Shown here: positions 1 to 8,895 of the stretch, in pieces
How positions within the stretch are numbered: position 1 is the stretch's first letter
Layout of the letters: every line of letters begins with the position of its first letter
DNA from: Mesorhizobium sp. NZP2077
GTDB lineage: Bacteria > Pseudomonadota > Alphaproteobacteria > Rhizobiales > Rhizobiaceae
Length of the DNA stretch: 64,000 nt
Reading direction: 5' to 3'
NCBI RefSeq assembly: GCF_013170805.1
Contig: NZ_CP051293.1
Location: 4,842,001 to 4,906,000, forward strand
Translations under genes and position numbers: made by a program
Notes under the pieces: generated by a model
The model's input: the letters and a program-made list of their open reading frames with translations, nothing else
Told to the model about the DNA's origin: nothing
The model's database searches: none

Positions 1-2
1 AG

Positions 3-287
3 CCGCCCACGGCCATCCTGGCGATGTCGGACAAAATAGCCTTGGTAACGCTCGAATGGCTGAGCGCGCGCAAACTCAACGTCCCCAACGATGTTTCCGT
101 CGTCGGGTTCGACGGTGTTCCGGAGTCCGCCTTATCCGAGCCGCCGCTGACCACGATCGCCCAGCCGATAGCCGAGATGGGCCGCCTTGCCGTCAAGGCG
201 ATCCTGGAAAACGACGGCAAGGTCAGCCGGCAGTTGCTGCCGGTAGACCTGATCGTACGCGCCTCGTCGGCTCCGCCGCACGGCTGA
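3..287 (+). CDS. LacI-family transcriptional regulator, C-terminal part (5' end outside window)
   Basis: The reading frame is open from the window edge, so only about 94 C-terminal residues are present. The stretch PTAILAMSDKIAL, then VPNDVSVVGFDGVPES and PPLTTIAQP, is the classic C-terminal effector-binding core of LacI/GalR repressors, a type I periplasmic-binding fold. In this family an N-terminal helix-turn-helix binds DNA and a sugar or similar ligand controls binding. The DNA-binding domain and any target genes lie upstream of the window, so the ligand cannot be named. It converges on the OpgC-like gene, leaving a gap of 12 bases. Confidence 0.9.
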   Translation, partial: PPTAILAMSDKIALVTLEWLSARKLNVPNDVSVVGFDGVPESALSEPPLTTIAQPIAEMGRLAVKAILENDGKVSRQLLPVDLIVRASSAPPHG

Positions 288-299
288 GCCGCGCCCCTC

Positions 300-1562
300 T
301 CAGCGATTGGCTCTGGCCACGGCGGAGATGCCGAAATACGCTCGGACCGGCGTGACATCCTTTTGCGTCGTGCGAACCTTCCCCGAGCCGCCGATGGTCG
401 ACAGCCATTCGAGATAGAAGGCTAGTGCGAATTGCATGGCGATGCCGGCTGCTAGCAGCAGGCTGTCATAGGCAAGCCCGCCCGGATTGATCAGTTTCAT
501 CACCTGCGCGACCATAGCGATCAGCGTGCCGGCGATGAAGACCGGCAGCGAGCGCTTGCCTAGGATCGCCAGAGGATGGTCCGGGCTGCTGCGGAACAGG
601 TTCGACAGCGCCGGCAAGGCGATGATGAGGTAGCTGACCGCCAGGATATGCAGCAGACGCGGCAGCGACAGGAAGGTCTTGTCGAAGCCGCCGATCACCA
701 CCGGCAGCTTGAACCAGGTTATCTGCCCCCAAAGCGGACTGTGCACCCAGACCAGCGCCGTCAGCACATAGGCCGCGGCCGCGCCGACCAGCCAGCGTTT
801 GACCGGAATGGTACCGCCGCGCCTGACATGCAGCATGCTGGCCAGGCCGATGTTGAACAGGAACTGCCAGGACAGAGGGTTCAGGAACCAGAAGCCGGGC
901 TCGGGATAGTTGGGCGGGGCGATCTGCCAGATGCCGGCAACGAGCCACAGCGCACCTGACGCAACAAGCGCCGCGACGGGCCGGTAGCTGATCAGCAAGA
1001 CGAAGGCCGGCGCCATCAAAAGCAGCGCGGCATAGACCGGCAGGATGTTGTTGTAGCCGAGTTGATGGCCGAGCGTGACGATGCCGACCAGCACTTCCGG
1101 CGTGTTCTTCATCAGCGGTTCGACGTTGATCAACTTGAGCAGTTCCGGACGCCTGGCGAACACCGCCACGGCGCAGAACAAGGCGATCACCACCATGGTC
1201 GTGACGATATGGGCGACGTAGAGCATGCCTGCCCGCCGCCACATCTTCAAGGTGGCGAGAAACCGGCCACCCGGCCGGAACTTGGTGCCATAGGCGAGCG
1301 CGACCGAGATACCGGAAATCAGTACGAATGCCTCGGCCGCATCCGAGAAGCCGAAATTCTTATAGGTGAAGGCCTCAAAGGCCGTGCCCGGCACGTGATC
1401 GATGAAAATGGTTAGCAGCGCAAGCGCGCGCAGCACATCGATACGCGTATCGCGATCCGAGATACGCGTATCGCGATCCGAGATACGCGTGTCGGGTCCG
1501 GGGATACGCAAATCGCGATCCGGGATACGCAAATTGCGATCCGGCAAAACAGGGGTAGTCAT
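300..1562 (-). CDS. OpgC-family integral membrane protein (probable glucan acyltransferase)
   Basis: A 420-residue, strongly hydrophobic protein with about ten membrane spans. It opens its conserved region with RIDVLRALALLTIFIDHVPG, the signature start of OpgC and related acyltransferase-3-like proteins. OpgC proteins transfer succinyl groups to osmoregulated periplasmic glucans across the inner membrane. I start at ATG 1562, which has a GAGG about 11 bases upstream; TTG 1568 is in frame but weaker. The N-terminus is odd: five copies of a seven-residue unit (DRDTRIS type) precede the conserved domain, and the last copy merges into it. The substrate is inferred; ndvA and ndvB at the other end of the window make a cyclic glucan plausible. 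Confidence 0.8.
   Translation of the reverse strand: MTTPVLPDRNLRIPDRDLRIPGPDTRISDRDTRISDRDTRIDVLRALALLTIFIDHVPGTAFEAFTYKNFGFSDAAEAFVLISGISVALAYGTKFRPGGRFLATLKMWRRAGMLYVAHIVTTMVVIALFCAVAVFARRPELLKLINVEPLMKNTPEVLVGIVTLGHQLGYNNILPVYAALLLMAPAFVLLISYRPVAALVASGALWLVAGIWQIAPPNYPEPGFWFLNPLSWQFLFNIGLASMLHVRRGGTIPVKRWLVGAAAAYVLTALVWVHSPLWGQITWFKLPVVIGGFDKTFLSLPRLLHILAVSYLIIALPALSNLFRSSPDHPLAILGKRSLPVFIAGTLIAMVAQVMKLINPGGLAYDSLLLAAGIAMQFALAFYLEWLSTIGGSGKVRTTQKDVTPVRAYFGISAVARANR
1437..1541 (-). repeat. Five-copy 21-bp in-frame tandem repeat in the OpgC-like gene
   Basis: Five 21-bp units built around GATACGCGTATCGCGATCC encode a heptad of the form DRDTRIS/DRDLRIP. The unit length is a multiple of three, so copy-number changes keep the frame. 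The copies nearest the membrane domain are most alike and those nearest the start codon have diverged (CGCAAATCG instead of CGCGTATCG). This suggests stepwise expansion out of the conserved DRDTRID segment. Confidence 0.85.
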
Positions 1563-1763
1563 CGACAAAAGGCCTCAAAGCTGGTTGTTCATGTCCAGCA
1601 ATGCGACCCCCGGCGCACCGCTTCGATTCCTCCCACGCGGAGTATATCGGCGCAGAAACGGGCTGGAATGCGCCTGGTTCAATCAACTTTCGCGGAGCAT
1701 GAAAATATTGCGTTTTGAAGCCGGCAAATTGAGCGGAACCTCATATAATCAAGAGGATGCGAG

Positions 1764-2432
1764 ATGACTGGCGTCCTCGTCGAAAACGGCCCGCTGCTTA
1801 TGGATCTGGCCTTTCCCTATCGCATCCACGACGCCGGCGGAAACAGCCGTGAATGTCTATTCCTGCTGCATGGATCGGGTGTCGACGAGACCACTCTGGT
1901 GCCGCTGGCCAGACGGATCGCGCCTGGTGCCACGCTGGTCGCGGCACGTGGTCGTATCCCCCAGGAAGACGGTTTCCGCTGGTTCGAGCGAATCACCCCG
2001 ACGCGCTTCGAACAGAAGAGCATCCTGGCCGAAACAGCTGCCTTCGCGGTATTCGCCAACGAAGCCGCCAAGCGCCATGGGCTCGATCACACCCGCGCAA
2101 CTTTTCTCGGCTATTCGAACGGCGCCAATCTGGTTTCCAGCCTGATGCTGCTCCATCCGGGAATCGTCCGCAGGGCGGCACTGCTCAGGCCAATGCCTGT
2201 GCTCGACGACGTGCCGGCGACGGATCTTGCGGGAACACGAGCACTGATCATCGCCGGCGCCGCCGACGAAACCTACGGCCCCTTCGCGCCGGCGCTGGTA
2301 ATGCTGCTCAACCGGCACCACGCCGAGACCGACGCGCGGATCATCCCATCAGGCCATGAAATCGGTGATCCGGACGCTGCGATTGTCAGGCAATGGCTTG
2401 AAGGCCCAATGGCCATTGCACAGGCGGATTGA
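1764..2432 (+). CDS. alpha/beta hydrolase (carboxylesterase/phospholipase type)
   Basis: A 222-residue soluble protein of the short carboxylesterase/phospholipase group. LFLLHGSGVDET supplies the oxyanion-hole HG region, GYSNGAN is the nucleophile elbow with the catalytic serine near residue 116, a candidate acid lies in IIAGAADETYGP, and the catalytic histidine is in IPSGHEIGD close to the C-terminus. All three triad elements are present, so the enzyme should be active. The start ATG 1764 has AGAGG about ten bases upstream. The natural ester is unknown. It runs away from the OpgC gene with a gap of about 200 bases. Confidence 0.85.
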   Translation: MTGVLVENGPLLMDLAFPYRIHDAGGNSRECLFLLHGSGVDETTLVPLARRIAPGATLVAARGRIPQEDGFRWFERITPTRFEQKSILAETAAFAVFANEAAKRHGLDHTRATFLGYSNGANLVSSLMLLHPGIVRRAALLRPMPVLDDVPATDLAGTRALIIAGAADETYGPFAPALVMLLNRHHAETDARIIPSGHEIGDPDAAIVRQWLEGPMAIAQAD

Positions 2433-2448
2433 CCGCTCAGCGCGCGGC

Positions 2449-2553
2449 GACGGCCTTAAAGCATTCGGCGGCGAGATCGACTGCGCCATGGTCAAGGTTT
2501 ACGGCACGTCGCCGGAAGAGCGTTGGGAGATTGCAGGACATCGTTGCGCTTGA
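2449..2553 (+). pseudogene. Remnant of a transposase-like gene
   Basis: About 35 codons reading DGLKAFGGEIDCAMVKVYG and onward resemble the conserved core of IS1-type transposases common in rhizobia (AFGGDVDYAMLVKLYG-like, from memory). There is no start, no downstream continuation and no terminal repeats, so this is at most a fossil. The assignment rests on a short motif only. The following 100 bases up to the next gene show nothing recognisable. Confidence 0.4.
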
Positions 2554-2657
2554 TCGAGGAGAAGGAAGCCGAGAAGCCACTGGCGCGCTGCCCCTATGAA
2601 GGTTGACGAGCCATCGCGTTCGACAAGCTTCATTGGAGCTATCTAGCAGAATGTGCT

Positions 2658-2843
2658 ATGATTCCTGTCGTGGGCAAGAAGGCAAAGCAGAGGATCGAAT
2701 CCTTGGCAGATCGCGAGATGGCGATCGAAGCCGCCTACTTTGCCCGCAAGTTCGGCCTCACCAAAGAGGAGGCACTCAGAACCCTCAAAGAGGCCCGCGT
2801 CGTGAAACCGTTGCCTAGCAGAACTCTGGCAAAAACCCGATAA
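2658..2843 (+). CDS. Small DUF3606-like protein
   Basis: A 61-residue basic protein whose middle, IEAAYFARKFGLTKEEALRTL, resembles the helix-turn-helix-like core of DUF3606 proteins (YWTKKFGVSKDELRRAV type). These are small proteins of unknown function that are abundant in rhizobia. No strong ribosome-binding site is visible before ATG 2658. It converges on the phosphate transporter gene with 37 bases between. An artefactual ORF cannot be excluded, but the family-like pattern makes it probably real. Confidence 0.6.
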   Translation: MIPVVGKKAKQRIESLADREMAIEAAYFARKFGLTKEEALRTLKEARVVKPLPSRTLAKTR

Positions 2844-2880
2844 GGGCTGGGTTGGGCGACAACGGGCTTTTGGCGAGAAG

Positions 2881-3885
2881 TCAGCCGCCCAGGCGCGTGA
2901 CAAAATAGGTGAGGGCCGAAATGGCGGCAGTCGCCGGCAAAGTGACGATCCAGGCAATGACGATGTTCCCGGCGATGCCCCAGCGTACGGCCGAGACACG
3001 GCGGGCGGCACCGACGCCGATGATGGCGCCGGTAATCGTATGGGTGGTCGAAACGGGGACACCGAGCCAAGTGGCAGCGAACAGCGTGATGGCGCCGCCG
3101 GTTTCGGCGCAGAAGCCTTGCATCGGATTGAGCCTGGTGATTTTCGAACCCATCGTGTGGACGATGCGCCAGCCGCCGAACAGCGTGCCGAGCGCCAGCG
3201 CCGACTGGCAGGTGAGGACGACCCAGAGCGGCACGTAGAAAGTCGTGCCGAGCATGCCTTGCGAGTAGAGCAGCACTGCGATGATGCCCATGGTCTTCTG
3301 CGCATCGTTGCCGCCATGGCCAAGCGAATAGAGCGAGGCGGAAAAGAACTGCAGGACGCGGAAGGTGCTGTCGACAGCGAACGGTGTCTGGCGCACGAAC
3401 AGCCAAGAAACCACCAGGATCAGGACGAGCGCCAAGACAAAACCGGTCGCCGGCGACACGACGATCGCGGCAACCGTCTTGCCAAGGCCCGACCAGACGA
3501 TGGCGCCGAAACCGGCCTTGGCGACACCGGCGCCAACCAGCCCCCCAATCAGCGCGTGCGAGCTGCTCGACGGAATGCCGGCAATCCAGGTGACGATGTT
3601 CCAAACAATAGCGCCGACAAGGGCAGAAAAGATCACCGCGGGTGTGACGATGCTGACGTCGACGATGCCTTTCCCCACGGTTTCGGCGACATGCAGGCCG
3701 AAGAACATGAAGGCGATGAAATTGAAGAAGGCCGCCCACAGCACTGCATATTGTGGCGTGAGCACACGGGTGGAGACGATGGTGGCGATGGAATTCGCCG
3801 CATCGTGCAACCCGTTGAGAAAATCGAAGAACAGCGCCACGGCGACAAGGCCGATCAGCACGGGAAAGGCAATGGTGGCTTCCAT
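2881..3885 (-). CDS. pit: Inorganic phosphate transporter, PiT family
   Basis: A 334-residue inner-membrane protein. It has the PiT signatures FDFLNGLHDAANSIATIVST near the N-terminus and, later, GHGGNDAQKTMGIIAVLL and VPVSTTHTITGAIIGVGAAR. These two internally repeated halves carry the GxNDxxN-like phosphate and cation sites. PiT proteins move metal-phosphate with protons or sodium at low affinity. The start overlaps the context of the upstream DUF47 gene: the DUF47 stop is followed at once by GTG ATG, and I take the ATG. Translational coupling with the DUF47 gene is therefore likely. Confidence 0.93.
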   Translation of the reverse strand: MEATIAFPVLIGLVAVALFFDFLNGLHDAANSIATIVSTRVLTPQYAVLWAAFFNFIAFMFFGLHVAETVGKGIVDVSIVTPAVIFSALVGAIVWNIVTWIAGIPSSSSHALIGGLVGAGVAKAGFGAIVWSGLGKTVAAIVVSPATGFVLALVLILVVSWLFVRQTPFAVDSTFRVLQFFSASLYSLGHGGNDAQKTMGIIAVLLYSQGMLGTTFYVPLWVVLTCQSALALGTLFGGWRIVHTMGSKITRLNPMQGFCAETGGAITLFAATWLGVPVSTTHTITGAIIGVGAARRVSAVRWGIAGNIVIAWIVTLPATAAISALTYFVTRLGG

Positions 3886-3888
3886 CAC

Positions 3889-4530
3889 CTAAACATTCTC
3901 GATGACGATGCCGCTGATCTCATTGGCGACGTCCTCGAAACGGTCGACCACCTTCTCCAGCTGGCCATAGATCTCACTGCCGATCAGATAGGCCATGGGG
4001 TCGCTGCCGCCGTGCCGCCTGAACAGGTCTTTCAGGCCTTGCTCGTGCAGATCGTCGGCCCGGCTTTCGACGCGCATGACCTCTTCGGCAATGGCGTTGA
4101 GGCGCACCGTGTGCGTACCGACCTTGGCAAGCAGCGGGATCGCCTCGGCAACCAGCTTGGCGGCGGCGACGATGACGCCGCCCATTTCCTGCATGAGCGG
4201 GTCGAATTCCTTCTTTTCGAACAGTTTTACCGTCTTGACGGTCTTGTGCATCATGTCGATGGCGTCATCCATCGATTGGATCAGGTCCTTGATGTCGCCG
4301 CGATCGAAAGGCGTGATGAAGGAACGCCGCACCGCTAACAGGACTTCGGCGGTAATATGATCGGCCTCGTCCTCGAGATCGACGATCTTCTGGCACCAGC
4401 GCTCGATGTCCTTGCCGTGGAGAAGCTGTTCCAGCGCCTCGGCGCCGCCGACCACGGTGCGGGAATGGCGCTCGAACAGGTCGAAGAAACGATCTTCGCG
4501 CGGCAGCAGCTTGCGGAACCAGCCCAGCAT
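3889..4530 (-). CDS. DUF47 (PhoU-like) partner of the phosphate transporter
   Basis: A 213-residue helical protein starting MLGWFRKLLPREDRFFDLFE, typical of the DUF47/PhoU-like regulators encoded next to Pit transporters. DUF47 proteins fold like PhoU, with acidic metal-binding helices (EDEADHIT here), and are thought to modulate Pit activity. The start is decided by a strong GGGAGG six bases upstream of ATG 4530; a longer frame upstream lacks one. It is the first gene of a two-gene operon with pit, separated by no bases. Confidence 0.9.
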   Translation of the reverse strand: MLGWFRKLLPREDRFFDLFERHSRTVVGGAEALEQLLHGKDIERWCQKIVDLEDEADHITAEVLLAVRRSFITPFDRGDIKDLIQSMDDAIDMMHKTVKTVKLFEKKEFDPLMQEMGGVIVAAAKLVAEAIPLLAKVGTHTVRLNAIAEEVMRVESRADDLHEQGLKDLFRRHGGSDPMAYLIGSEIYGQLEKVVDRFEDVANEISGIVIENV

Positions 4531-4617
4531 GTCCAACCTCCCGTCGCGCTTCCACGACCCATCCATTCACATAACGCCCCAGCGAGCCACTGGAAACAGT
4601 AAGCCGGCTGAAAGATG

Positions 4618-4886
4618 TGGATGCGGACGACGCGGCTTGAGACGCAATACAATTTCCCCGACCTTGCGCAAGAAGGGCCGCGACGGTCGACAGGCTGCTG
4701 GAGGCGCTGACCAGCCCGACGCTGCAGCAGCTCGCCTGGTCGAAGCACGGGTTCCGCGGCCCGCTCGGCACCGTGGCGGGTGACGCCGACGCCATCGCCG
4801 GGGTGAGACCGGCGGAGATCGAAGCGGTGCTGCCGATGCCTTCAGCCGATGTGATGCTGGCGCTGCTCGCCCAGATGGAGAGTTGA
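4618..4886 (+). pseudogene. Frameshifted C-terminal remnant of an unidentified protein
   Basis: Two frames together make a protein-like tail. One reads RTTRLETQYNFPDLAQEG (from 4624). The next frame continues ATVDRLLEALTSPTLQQLAW, then SKHGFRGPLG, and ends PSADVMLALLAQMES before TGA 4884-4886. The break lies near 4670-4685. The tail looks like the last part of a secreted or binding-type protein, but I cannot name the family. No start codon or ribosome-binding site remains, so it is treated as a decayed gene between the DUF47 and sthA genes. Confidence 0.45.
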
Positions 4887-4889
4887 GGC

Positions 4890-6278
4890 TTACCCTCGTC
4901 CCATCCGGTTCCAGGCATCGAGCCCGGCGATCTTGTAGGCTTCCGCCAGCGTCGGATAGTTGAAGGTGTTGTTGACGAAGAAGTCGACCGTGCCGCCGAG
5001 ATTGATCACCGCCTGGCCGATGTGAATGAGCTCGGTGGCGCCCTCGCCGACGATATGCGCGCCGAGCAGGCGGCGCGTCTCGATCGAGAACAGCAGCTTC
5101 AGGACGCCAGTATTGACGCCCATGATGTGTCCACGCGAGGTCTCGCGAAAACGCGCCACGCCAACCTCATAGGCGGCTCCGCTCTCACGCACCTGTTCCT
5201 CGGACTGGCCGACCGTGGAGATCTCCGGCACGGCATAAATGCCATAGGGGAAAGTTTCCGGCGGCGGCGGGAGCGGCACGCCGAAGGCGTGGCAGGCGGC
5301 CACCCTGCCCTGCTCCATCGAGGTCGAGGCAAGGCTCGGAAAGCCGATGACATCGCCGGCCGCGTAGATGTTGGGCACGCTGGTCTGGAAGGTTTGCGGG
5401 TCGACCTTGATTCGGCCCCGGGAGTCCGCCTCGATGCCGACCACGTCGAGACCCAGGCTGCCGACATTGCCGGTGCGGCCGGCGGCGTAGAGCACGACCT
5501 CGGAACGGATGGTGCGGCCGTCGGCCAGTTCCACCTCGGCGGTCTCAGGCTTGGACCGGATTTCCTTCACCGCGCTGCCCAGCCTAATCGTCATGCCGCG
5601 ATCGCGCATCTGGTGGATGAAATCGTCAACGATCTCGCGGTCGACGAAATCGAGAATGGTGTTGCGCGGTTCGACCAGCGTCACCGGCACGTCAAGAGCG
5701 GAAAAGATCGTGGCATATTCGACGCCGATGACGCCGCCACCGATCACCGTCAGCGTGCGCGGCAGGCGGTCGAGCTCCAACATCTCGTCGCTGTCGAAGA
5801 CGCGGGTCTTGTCGAAGGGCACGTCGCGCGGCCGATGCGGCCTGGTTCCGACCGCGATCAGCGCGTTCGCGAATCCGACCTCGCTGTAATCGCCATTGTC
5901 GGCTGTCAGGCTGACCTTGTTGGGGCCGAGAAATTTTACCGAGGCGCGTGCGCTCTTGACCGTGTTGCGCATGAACTGGTGCTGCAGCACCTCGACCTCA
6001 TGATCGAGCGTCTTGTGCAGCCGTTCGATAAGGTCGCCGACGGAAATGTCCTGCTTGACCCTGTAGCCGCGTCCGTAAAAGCCGCGCTCGCGCCAGCCCG
6101 AGAGATTGAGCACGGTTTCGCGCAGCGTTTTCGAGGGGATGGTGCCGGTGTGCACGGAGACGCCGCCGAGACGCCGGCCACGATCGACCACCAGCACTGA
6201 TTTACCGAGCTTGGCCGACTGCACCGCGGCGCGGCGGCCGGACGGGCCGCTGCCGATGACCAGCATGTCGTAGTCCAT
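4890..6278 (-). CDS. sthA: Si-specific (soluble) NAD(P)+ transhydrogenase
   Basis: A 462-residue FAD flavoprotein of the pyridine nucleotide-disulfide oxidoreductase fold. It shows the FAD motif IGSGPSGRRAA, the second GGGVIGVEYA dinucleotide motif, YAAGRTGNVGSLGL, IYAAGDVIGFPSLASTSMEQ, and a C-terminal dimer region. The position where relatives have the redox cysteine pair reads GGVSVHTGTIPSKTLRE, with no cysteine. This matches the transhydrogenase class, which moves hydride between NADPH and NAD without a disulfide. The start is ATG 6278, with GGGGA just upstream. It is transcribed away from the RDD gene. Confidence 0.88.
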   Translation of the reverse strand: MDYDMLVIGSGPSGRRAAVQSAKLGKSVLVVDRGRRLGGVSVHTGTIPSKTLRETVLNLSGWRERGFYGRGYRVKQDISVGDLIERLHKTLDHEVEVLQHQFMRNTVKSARASVKFLGPNKVSLTADNGDYSEVGFANALIAVGTRPHRPRDVPFDKTRVFDSDEMLELDRLPRTLTVIGGGVIGVEYATIFSALDVPVTLVEPRNTILDFVDREIVDDFIHQMRDRGMTIRLGSAVKEIRSKPETAEVELADGRTIRSEVVLYAAGRTGNVGSLGLDVVGIEADSRGRIKVDPQTFQTSVPNIYAAGDVIGFPSLASTSMEQGRVAACHAFGVPLPPPPETFPYGIYAVPEISTVGQSEEQVRESGAAYEVGVARFRETSRGHIMGVNTGVLKLLFSIETRRLLGAHIVGEGATELIHIGQAVINLGGTVDFFVNNTFNYPTLAEAYKIAGLDAWNRMGRG

Positions 6279-6537
6279 ATTTCCCCGTCCCCTCGCCCCT
6301 GTCCCGGAGCGCTTTGTTGCGCCGCAACAAGCTAATGCCATCCGCGCGGCAAATTCAACCGATTCGGATTGTGTCCTGCGTCGCTCGAGCCTTTGCGCCC
6401 GGGAAAACCCCGACCTTGATTCCGACACAGGCCTTCACCATTTCAGTGTCGAGCGGCCCGCACCCTATGTCGGGCCTCGTTACGAGGAAATGACATGAAC
6501 GCGCGCGTTCTCGACGGCGAAATCATCAACACCCGGC

Positions 6538-6966
6538 TTGACGATGCCCAGGGCCTATGAAGGCGTGCGCACAAGGCGCATCCTGGCCTTCGTGCTCGAC
6601 TATATCATCGTCGCGCTGCTCACCATTCCTTTCGCCATACTGGTGTTCTTCCTCGGGCTTTTGACCCTCGGCCTCGGCTGGATGCTGTTCGGCGCCCTCG
6701 TGCCGGCCGTCGCCATCCTCTACATCTGGAACACGCTGGGCAGTGCCGACCAGGCCACAACGGGCATGAAGGTGATGGGCATCCGCCTCGATCGTCTCGA
6801 CGGCCGGCCGATCGACGGATTGACCGCGGTCGTCCATACCGTGCTGTTCTGGGCCGGCAACGTCATCCTGTCGCCGCTGGTCCTGCTGGTGACCTTGTTC
6901 TCCGACCGCAAGCGCACGCTGCACGACCTTTTGCTCGGCACGGTGGTCAGCCGCAGCGGCCGTTGA
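6538..6966 (+). CDS. RDD-family membrane protein with a frameshifted N-terminus
   Basis: The intact part codes for about 141 residues with the RDD signature (RTRRILAFVLDYIIVALL), three to four membrane spans and a C-terminal RTLHDLLLGTVV. A better initiation site lies upstream: ATG 6495 with GAGGAA in front. That frame (MNARVLDGEIINTRLDDA) runs into a stop at 6558. Removing one C from the CCC at 6547-6549 joins the frames as LDDARAYEGVRTRR. So either the gene carries a one-base insertion, or there is a base-call error, or translation now starts at TTG 6538 or ATG 6544. Its function is unknown; some RDD proteins take part in ion transport. Confidence 0.75.
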   Translation: MTMPRAYEGVRTRRILAFVLDYIIVALLTIPFAILVFFLGLLTLGLGWMLFGALVPAVAILYIWNTLGSADQATTGMKVMGIRLDRLDGRPIDGLTAVVHTVLFWAGNVILSPLVLLVTLFSDRKRTLHDLLLGTVVSRSGR

Positions 6967-7105
6967 AGGCGTTTTCCCGGGGCTCTCCCGCCTCGTCGGC
7001 GCAAAATGTGAAGGCATTCGCTTGCCCGCGCCTTCACAATCCTGTTGAATTTTTCGCTTTCCGCGCCAAAGGTAGAGCGACTCGAAGGAGTGTTTCCAAA
7101 ACTCG

Positions 7106-7870
7106 ATGACGCAGCATCCGACCCAGTCGCCGCAGTTCTTCCTGACCGCGCCGTCGCCGTGCCCTTATCTCGACGGCCAGTTCGAGCGCAAGGTGTTCAC
7201 GCATCTGGTCGGCGACAAGGCGTCGGAGATGAACGACCTGTTGACGCAAGGCGGCTTCAGGCGCTCGCAGAACATCGCCTACAGGCCGGCCTGCGAGACC
7301 TGCCGCGCCTGTGTCTCGGTGCGCATCCTCGCCCAGGAATTCACCGCCAGCCGCAACATGAAGCGCGTGCTGCAGCATAATTCCGACCTCGTCGGCGCCA
7401 TGCACAATGCCGAGCCCTCGACCGAACAATATTCGCTGTTCCGCGGCTATCTCGATGCCCGCCACCGCCGCGGCGGCATGTCCGACATGACGGTGCTCGA
7501 CTACGCCATGATGGTCGAGGATACCCATGTCGACACCAAGGTGATCGAATACCGGCGGCGTGGACCCGACACCTTCATCACCGGCAAGGGTCAGGGCGAG
7601 CTGATCGCGGTGGCGCTGACCGACAAGATGGCCGACGGCCTGTCGATGGTCTATTCCTACTTCAATCCCGAATTCGAGGAGCGTTCGCTCGGCACGTTCA
7701 TGATCCTCGACCACATCGCCCGCGCCAGGGCGATGGGACTGCCCCATGTCTACCTCGGCTACTGGGTCAACGGCTCGCGCAAGATGAATTATAAGATGCG
7801 CTTCATGCCGCAGGAGCATCTCGGCCCCAAGGGCTGGGAGCGCTACACCAACGAAGCGGTTTCACGCTGA
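7106..7870 (+). CDS. bpt: Aspartate/glutamate leucyltransferase (arginyl-tRNA-protein transferase family)
   Basis: A 254-residue enzyme of the N-end rule pathway. Bacterial Bpt transfers leucine from Leu-tRNA to proteins with N-terminal Asp or Glu, marking them for ClpS/ClpAP degradation. Family landmarks are [16 protein letters not shown], the cysteine cluster [12 protein letters not shown], and the GNAT-like core [20 protein letters not shown] and [15 protein letters not shown]. The length matches the family. The start ATG 7106 has AAGGAG about 15 bases upstream, which is a little far. Confidence 0.93.
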   Translation: MTQHPTQSPQFFLTAPSPCPYLDGQFERKVFTHLVGDKASEMNDLLTQGGFRRSQNIAYRPACETCRACVSVRILAQEFTASRNMKRVLQHNSDLVGAMHNAEPSTEQYSLFRGYLDARHRRGGMSDMTVLDYAMMVEDTHVDTKVIEYRRRGPDTFITGKGQGELIAVALTDKMADGLSMVYSYFNPEFEERSLGTFMILDHIARARAMGLPHVYLGYWVNGSRKMNYKMRFMPQEHLGPKGWERYTNEAVSR

Positions 7871-7998
7871 GTTTTTCCACGATCCGCGCTTAAACTGTTT
7901 CAAGGCAGGAGATGCTGGTCTTTCAGCCGGTTGGCTGGAGAAAGTGCGCCATTGCACCGGCCGGCCGCCAGCCTGCATTTCATTGCGAAAGTTCCTGC

Positions 7999-8895
7999 AT
8001 GTCCTCTCACCTTGATCACCAGAAGGGTCTCTTGATAACCGCCCTCGGCGGACTGACGCTGACTGTCGACATACCGTTGATCCGCCTGGCCGACGGTGGC
8101 GCATGGACGATCATGCTGCTGCGCACCGGCACCACCTTCGTCGCGGGCATGGTCATCTGGTCGGTCTGGCGTGCGTTGAGCCGAAACGCCCCACCACTCG
8201 TCCCCGGCTGGTCCGGCCTGATCGTGGCGATCTGCTATGGGCTGACCGGGATCACCTTCGTCACCGCCGTCTATCACACCTCGACCGCCGATCTGGTGTT
8301 CATCCTGGCCTTCAACACCGTATTCGCGGGCCTGCTGTCCTGGCTATTCCTGAGGGAAAGGCCGCAGTTGGTGACGATCATCGCAATGTCGATCATGATC
8401 CTCGGCGTGCTGGTCATCGTCGGCGGCTCGGTCGGCACCGGCAAGCTGTTCGGCGATCTCATGGCGCTTTGCTCGGCATTCTTTATCGCGGTGGCCATCA
8501 CCATCTCGCGCGCCAGCGGCAAGGACATGGGTTTCACCTCGCTGGTCGGCGTCCTTCTGCCGATGGCCCTGGCCGCCTTCATGGTGTCAGGCGAAGGCTT
8601 CCACGTGAACGCACCCTGGTGGATCATCTTCAACGGCGCCGTCATCATGCCGATCTCGTTCTTCTGCCTTGCCGCGGGGCCGAAATACATTTCGGGGCCG
8701 GAAGTGGCGATGTTCTACCTGCTCGAAACCGTGCTGGCGCCGGTCTGGGTGTGGATGATCTTTGCCGAGGCACCGACCCGCAACAGCCTGATCGGTGGCG
8801 CGATCCTGATCGTCACGCTGGTCGCCCACTCGCTCTGGCAGTTGCATGACGGGCGCAAGCGCCGACCCGAACTCGCGGTGCATCATCCGGTCTAA
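7999..8895 (+). CDS. EamA/DMT-family transporter
   Basis: A 298-residue inner-membrane protein with ten predicted helices in two EamA repeats, the drug/metabolite transporter fold. I start at ATG 7999 because membrane helix one begins shortly after (KGLLITALGGLTLTVDIPLI). An upstream in-frame ATG 7912 would add about 29 residues of non-membrane sequence. Visible features include WLFLRERP at the end of the first repeat. The substrate cannot be predicted. It follows bpt, with its own start about 130 bases after the bpt stop. Confidence 0.85.
   Translation: MSSHLDHQKGLLITALGGLTLTVDIPLIRLADGGAWTIMLLRTGTTFVAGMVIWSVWRALSRNAPPLVPGWSGLIVAICYGLTGITFVTAVYHTSTADLVFILAFNTVFAGLLSWLFLRERPQLVTIIAMSIMILGVLVIVGGSVGTGKLFGDLMALCSAFFIAVAITISRASGKDMGFTSLVGVLLPMALAAFMVSGEGFHVNAPWWIIFNGAVIMPISFFCLAAGPKYISGPEVAMFYLLETVLAPVWVWMIFAEAPTRNSLIGGAILIVTLVAHSLWQLHDGRKRRPELAVHHPV

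Noticed and set aside
6495..6560. Programmed frameshift in the RDD gene
   Set aside because: No slippery heptamer and no downstream stem-loop near CCC; a simple mutation or base-call error is more economical.
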